Below, in pieces: positions 13,446 to 17,362 of a stretch of 17,362 nt of DNA. The DNA comes from Verrucomicrobiota bacterium (GTDB lineage Bacteria; Verrucomicrobiota; Verrucomicrobiia; Limisphaerales; UBA9464). The notes beneath the pieces are model-generated. The model saw only the letters and a program-made list of their open reading frames with translations, was not told where the DNA came from and ran no database searches. The DNA lies in assembly GCA_947454295.1 (NCBI GenBank), contig CANGMO010000004.1, positions 1 to 17,362 on the forward strand. The letters run 5' to 3'. Numbering within the stretch: position 1 is the stretch's first letter; every line of letters begins with the position of its first letter. A program made the translations under genes and the position numbers.

Positions 13446-14977
13446 ACGGGATGCCGAATCACGCCATGCAGTCGCAGCCTCCCAGTTTTGTTCCCGGCCG
13501 AAAATGGCGCGTGGGCTTCTCCGTGCTGATTTCCCTGATCGCCGCGGTCGCCGTGGTGGTCATGGTCAATTATCTGGCGGTCAACCGGAAGGTGTGGCGC
13601 TTTGACCTGACTCGCGGCCAGTCCATCCAGCTGTCCCCGCTCACCCTCGCGACGCTGGCTTCGCTCACCAACGACCTGCACGTCTCGGTGCTCTTCAATC
13701 GGGAGTCCACCCTGTATCCGCACGTCGATTCCCTGCTGCGTGAATACGAAGGCCGCTCGCCGCATGTGGTGGTTCAGCGAATTGATCCGGAGCGGAACCC
13801 CAGTCTCGCGCGTTTGAAGAAGGGCGAATTCAAGCTCGGTTCGAAATCCGGCGACGTGGTGGTCTTCGAGCTGAACGGACGGACGCGCATTGTGCCGGTG
13901 GAGGATCTTTCCATCTACAGCCAGGAGGACATCCAGGCGCGCATGAACGGCGGTCACAACGAAATTCGCCGTGCCGCCTTCACGGGCGAGGTTCGCTTCA
14001 CCTCGGCCATTGCCGCGCTGCTCGACGGAACCCGGCAGCGCGCCGTGTACCTGGTCGGCCATGGCGAGGCGCCGTGGGACGGGGAGACCACGGGGGCGGG
14101 CTACGCGGAGTTCGATCGCATGCTTCGTGGCGAAAAGAACCTGATGGTGGAGGGGTGGAATCTCGCCACGAATGATCTGCCGGCTGACACGCAGCTGGTG
14201 CTGATTTCCGGACCGCGAGCCGCGTTCCTGCCGGTGGAGTTGGGGCGCATCGAGGCCTTCCTGCGCCGGGGTGGACGCCTCCTGGTGGCGATGAGCTACG
14301 AAGCGGTGCAGGTGCGAACCGGACTTGAGGAACTGCTGGCCCGCTGGGCGGTTGCTTGTCCGCCGATGATCGCCGGCGAAGGCAACAAGGATCTCGTGCG
14401 TGCGGGCTTTGATGTGCTCTCCAAGAGTCTTGGGTCGCATCCGTTGATGGCTCCGCTCCGACGGGATGGTGCAACGGTCTATTTCCCGTTCCCGCGTGTG
14501 ATCGTTCCCATGGAACCGCGATCCCTCCCGGCCGGTGCGGCCCGGGCCGAGGTGCTGGTCACCACCAGCGACCAGGGATTCACGCGATCTGAAATTCGCA
14601 ACGGCAGTCCGGTATTCAGCGCCGAGGCCGGAGACCGTCGGGATCAGGTGATTCCGATTGCCGTCGCTGCCGAAAAAGACGGAGTGCTCGGGGTGACTGC
14701 GGGCCGCGGTGCGGCACGACTGGTGGTGCTCGGGGATTCGATGCTACTGACCAACGGCGTCCTCGACAGCGATGCGAACCGTGATTTTGCCGGCTTCTGC
14801 GTCAGCTGGCTGCTCGACCGTCCGCAATCGCTCGCCATCGGTCCGCGTCCCCTCAAGGAATGGCGGCTCAATCTGTCCCGCCGGCAGGTGAATCTCATGC
14901 AATGGAGCCTCCTGGGGGCACTCCCGGGCGGCGTGCTGCTCCTTGGACTGCTGGTCTGGAGCCGCCGTCGCGCCTGA
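13436..14977 (+). CDS. GldG-like ABC transporter auxiliary protein
   Basis: A 513-residue protein of the GldG / ABC-type auxiliary family. One transmembrane helix at about 26-47 and one at about 487-507 enclose a large domain facing the periplasm. Family marks are WRFDLTRGQSIQLSPLTLAT (54-73) after the first helix, a thioredoxin-like strand pattern DLHVSVLFNRESTLYPHVDS, and YLVGHGEAPW (205-214) in the second half. In Bacteroidetes the relative GldG is needed for gliding and sits with GldA and GldF; outside that group the substrate is unknown and no other gliding gene is seen here. GAGGGG (13425-13430) lies five bases before the ATG, and the gene overlaps the permease stop by ten bases. The shorter start at ATG 13442 is possible but less supported. 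Confidence 0.92.
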   Translation: MEMNGMPNHAMQSQPPSFVPGRKWRVGFSVLISLIAAVAVVVMVNYLAVNRKVWRFDLTRGQSIQLSPLTLATLASLTNDLHVSVLFNRESTLYPHVDSLLREYEGRSPHVVVQRIDPERNPSLARLKKGEFKLGSKSGDVVVFELNGRTRIVPVEDLSIYSQEDIQARMNGGHNEIRRAAFTGEVRFTSAIAALLDGTRQRAVYLVGHGEAPWDGETTGAGYAEFDRMLRGEKNLMVEGWNLATNDLPADTQLVLISGPRAAFLPVELGRIEAFLRRGGRLLVAMSYEAVQVRTGLEELLARWAVACPPMIAGEGNKDLVRAGFDVLSKSLGSHPLMAPLRRDGATVYFPFPRVIVPMEPRSLPAGAARAEVLVTTSDQGFTRSEIRNGSPVFSAEAGDRRDQVIPIAVAAEKDGVLGVTAGRGAARLVVLGDSMLLTNGVLDSDANRDFAGFCVSWLLDRPQSLAIGPRPLKEWRLNLSRRQVNLMQWSLLGALPGGVLLLGLLVWSRRRA

Positions 14978-15001
14978 ACCTGAATCGATGTCGCGATCCG
15001 C

Positions 15002-16807
15002 ATGAATCCCCGTTCCACCTGGCTGCTGATCCTCACCGCCCTCGGACTGGGTGCGTATCTGTTCTGGAGCGAGCGGACGCCGGCGGTGCGTGTCGATGGC
15101 CTCGCCGGCCCGCGGGTGCCGTTTGCCATGATTTCTGCGTCCCAGGTGACCGCGGTGGAAATCCTGCGCAGCAACGTCGTCGTGCGTCTGGAGCGTGATG
15201 GGGACACCTGGCGTCTCCGACAGCCGGTCGCGGATCTTGCGGATCGGGGGGCGGTGGACTCGTTTCTCCGGAACCTGGCGAAGCTGAAGCCCAAGAACTC
15301 CATTCCCTCGACCCAGATCGACGCCGGCTCCGGCGGGCTTACCGCGTTCGGACTCGACGCTTCTGCCGTCACGTTGAAGGTGGAAACCGGATCCCAGCCG
15401 GCCTTGTTCAAACTCGGTGCGCGGGCGCCCATCGGCGGCGACTTCTATTTTCAGCGGGTTGGTGACGAGGGTGTGTTCACCGCGGATGCGTCACTGCTGG
15501 ATTCGCTCCCCGAATCGCCCTCGGGTTGGCGTGATCGCTCGTTGTTCACCGTTTCCGCCGCCGCGGTGGATCGCGTCGAACTTCGGGGCCGGACGCAGTT
15601 TGAGGCCCGCCGGACGGTGGGGCCGAAAGGTGCGGTTACCTGGCGCATGGTGCGTCCCGTCGAAGCTCGTGCCGATGGCGACCGGCTGGAGGCCCTGATG
15701 GGTCTGCTGCAGCGGGTGAAGATCCATGAGTTCGTCAGCGATGCCCCGAGTGCGGATCTCGAGCGATACGGTCTGCAGCCCCCGGAATCCGAGCTCTTCC
15801 TCCACGGTGCGAGCAACACGCTGGTGCATCTCCAGATCGGCCGTTCCCCGACCAATAATCCGGGCCTCGTGTACATGCGACGCATGTCATCGACCAATGT
15901 CGTTTTGGTGCCTGCCACGACGGTGCTCCCGCTTCAGGGAACCCTGGCGTCCTTCCGTGACCGCCATCTGCTGCCCGCCATGTATTTCCTCAACCGCCTG
16001 GAGTTCGCTGCGGCGGGGCGGACCAATGCGCTGGAACGCGAAGGCACCAACTGGTGGATTGCCGGCGCCCAACGTCTTCCGGCACGGGTGGACCTGGTGG
16101 CCTTCTTCCTGGCGCGGTTGGGGGCGCTGGAGATTGCGGAATTTCCGAACGACGTTGTGGCGGATTACTCCCGGTATGGACTCACGGCGCCGGTTCGCAT
16201 CTACGGGTTCCAGGAGGAAAAGGGAACCGGAACCAACGGGCCGTTGCGACTGCTGCTCGGCGAAACCGGCGATCGGGAGTCCCCCTTGGTGTTTGCCCGG
16301 CGCAGCGATGAGGCGCCGGTGTATTCGCTCCGGCGCGCCGACGTGGCACGGCTGCCCGAGTCAGCGCTGCAGTTCCGCGATTTTCGCTTCGCCTCCAGCA
16401 ACGTGGTGAAGGTGGTCGCCGTTCACCACGGCCGAACGCGTACGCTGGAGCGGTCGCCCACCGGCGAATGGATGGTCACGGGCGGACAGCCGGGGGCGCC
16501 CTTCAGCCCGGCCGCCGACGAGACCCTGCACCGGCTTGGATTGCTGGAGACCATCCCGTTTGTGGTGCCCAACGAGTCGCTGTTCACCTCGCGCCCGTCG
16601 TTCTCCGAGATGGGACTGGAGCTCACCATGTTCCTGGATGCGTCCGCCCCCATCCGTAAGTGGCGTCTGCGATTTGTCACCGACCTCGGCGCGCTGGCCG
16701 TCGCCCTTTCCAATTTCGACGACGATCCGATTCCCTACAGCCTGGAGATTCCTGGCGCGCTGTTCCGCGAGATTCAGCGCGACTTCAGCGTGCTGCCCCG
16801 CGAGTGA
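15002..16807 (+). CDS. DUF4340 protein with four tandem repeat domains
   Basis: A 601-residue protein with an N-terminal transmembrane helix (about 6-23) followed by a long periplasmic part of the DUF4340 type, the usual neighbour of GldG-like proteins. My reading finds four repeats of about 140 residues: about 43-176, 177-318, 319-458 and 459-596. Each shows an opening strand set (RDRSLFTVSAAAVDRVEL at 177, RDRHLLPAMYFLNRLEF at 319, RDFRFASSNVVKVVAV at 459), a W-containing strand (TWRLRQPV, TWRMVRPVE, NWWIAGA, EWMVTGG) and a closing GL strand (FGLDASAVTLKV 116, YGLQPPESELFL 256, YGLTAPVRIYGF 392, MGLELTMFLD 537). Such repeats suggest a rod or cradle joined to the transporter. Function unknown. 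It starts 24 bases after the GldG-like gene, with no clear ribosome site. Confidence 0.88.
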   Translation: MNPRSTWLLILTALGLGAYLFWSERTPAVRVDGLAGPRVPFAMISASQVTAVEILRSNVVVRLERDGDTWRLRQPVADLADRGAVDSFLRNLAKLKPKNSIPSTQIDAGSGGLTAFGLDASAVTLKVETGSQPALFKLGARAPIGGDFYFQRVGDEGVFTADASLLDSLPESPSGWRDRSLFTVSAAAVDRVELRGRTQFEARRTVGPKGAVTWRMVRPVEARADGDRLEALMGLLQRVKIHEFVSDAPSADLERYGLQPPESELFLHGASNTLVHLQIGRSPTNNPGLVYMRRMSSTNVVLVPATTVLPLQGTLASFRDRHLLPAMYFLNRLEFAAAGRTNALEREGTNWWIAGAQRLPARVDLVAFFLARLGALEIAEFPNDVVADYSRYGLTAPVRIYGFQEEKGTGTNGPLRLLLGETGDRESPLVFARRSDEAPVYSLRRADVARLPESALQFRDFRFASSNVVKVVAVHHGRTRTLERSPTGEWMVTGGQPGAPFSPAADETLHRLGLLETIPFVVPNESLFTSRPSFSEMGLELTMFLDASAPIRKWRLRFVTDLGALAVALSNFDDDPIPYSLEIPGALFREIQRDFSVLPRE

Positions 16808-16825
16808 TCGCTCCGGGTCGCGAAC

Positions 16826-17362
16826 GTGAACCCCGAACCCACGAACGAATCGGCCGTCCCGTCCCGGACTCGGGGCTGGCGTGCGGTCTTTGGCACGGTG
16901 CGCTGGTGTCGCCGCGGGGCGGCGCTGGGATTCCTGCTCCTCCTCATTGTCTTTCTCGATCTCAATCAGATCGGGCTCCCCGAGTTCGCCAAACGTCCGC
17001 TGCTGGAACAGTTGAAATCGCGCGGCGCCGAATTGGATTTCACCCGGATGCGACTGCGGCTTGGCCGCGGCATCGTTGTCGAGAACGTTCAACTGCGACG
17101 CGCCGGTGGCGTGCCCGGCGAACAGGTCGCGGTTTCGCAGCTGCAGCTGAAGCTACGCTGGTCGGACCTCCTGTCGGCCACCGCGCCCACCATCACCGCG
17201 GTGACGGTGCGTGGAGGAACGCTGACGATTCCGCTCACGTCCGGTGATGGAAAACCTCCCTTTGTGTTTGCGGTCAGCGGTGTCGAAGGGCGGCTGCGAT
17301 TCGACACCGAACTTCACTGGACCCTGGAGCGATTCGAGGCGACCTGCCACGGCGGAAAGATC
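16826..17362 (+). CDS. AsmA-like inner-membrane-anchored protein (C-terminus cut by window edge)
   Basis: A GTG at 16826, 18 bases after the DUF4340 stop, opens a frame with no stop to the window end, 179 residues seen. The N-terminus is charged and Arg-rich, then a transmembrane helix GAALGFLLLLIVFLDL (31-46). The part after it, with RPLLEQLKSRGAELDFTRMR (57-76), GRGIVVENVQL (80-90) and then beta-strands alternating short turns (LQLKLRW, ITAVTVRGGTLTIPL), has the style of the N-terminal part of AsmA/TamB-like proteins, which are long beta-rich proteins spanning the periplasm and bearing on outer-membrane lipid or protein assembly. The family is not settled from the fragment alone. It lies at the end of the ABC/GldG/DUF4340 run and is probably in the same transcript. 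Confidence 0.75.
   Translation, partial: MNPEPTNESAVPSRTRGWRAVFGTVRWCRRGAALGFLLLLIVFLDLNQIGLPEFAKRPLLEQLKSRGAELDFTRMRLRLGRGIVVENVQLRRAGGVPGEQVAVSQLQLKLRWSDLLSATAPTITAVTVRGGTLTIPLTSGDGKPPFVFAVSGVEGRLRFDTELHWTLERFEATCHGGKI

Noticed and set aside
11731..14977. Calling the cluster a gliding-motility machine
   Set aside because: Only GldA/F/G-like parts are present; these occur widely in non-gliding bacteria and no other gld or spr gene is in the window.

Overview
The window is GC-rich, densely coded chromosomal DNA that reads like a member of the Verrucomicrobiota, probably of the Pedosphaera / Limisphaerales type. That placement is inferred from gene content: an ECF sigma factor beside a membrane Ser/Thr kinase, an ECF factor with a C-terminal membrane segment, a short UvrC, a GldG/DUF4340 ABC cluster and intergenic microrepeats. 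No rRNA, tRNA, CRISPR array, transposase or phage gene was seen. No gene-free stretch exceeds 300 bases; the longest are about 175 bases (5270-5444) and 173 bases (9038-9210).

Left part (1-5269). A minus-strand pair encodes an ECF-type sigma factor (1238-1873) and, 18 bases downstream, a membrane-anchored Ser/Thr kinase that runs off the left edge (1-1219). Divergent from it is a two-gene plus-strand operon of exported M16 peptidases: one with an intact zinc site (1980-3722) and one with the site lost (3761-5269). They probably act as a heterodimer in the cell envelope.

Middle part (5270-9957). Three minus-strand genes form a likely operon read right to left: a sigma-70-like factor with a C-terminal transmembrane helix (7385-8212), a small VOC-fold protein (6970-7332) and a membrane-anchored, periplasm-facing protein with a C-terminal TPR-like end (5445-6884). 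Divergent from this are an HPP-family membrane protein (8339-9037) and a zinc nucleoside-type deaminase with a possible signal peptide (9211-9810). The intergenic spaces carry small palindromes and degenerate 7-8-base tandem repeats.

Right part (9958-17362). A short uvrC (9958-11649) is followed by a tightly packed operon: ABC ATPase, ABC-2 permease, GldG-like auxiliary protein, a DUF4340 protein built of four repeats, and the start of an AsmA-like protein cut by the right edge. Overlaps or gaps of at most 24 bases argue for co-transcription and a joint role at the inner membrane/periplasm.

No clearly new named system is proven here. The best candidates for something undescribed are the ABC/GldG/DUF4340/AsmA-like module, the anchored sigma/VOC/TPR operon, the rearranged UvrC and the intergenic heptamer repeats.
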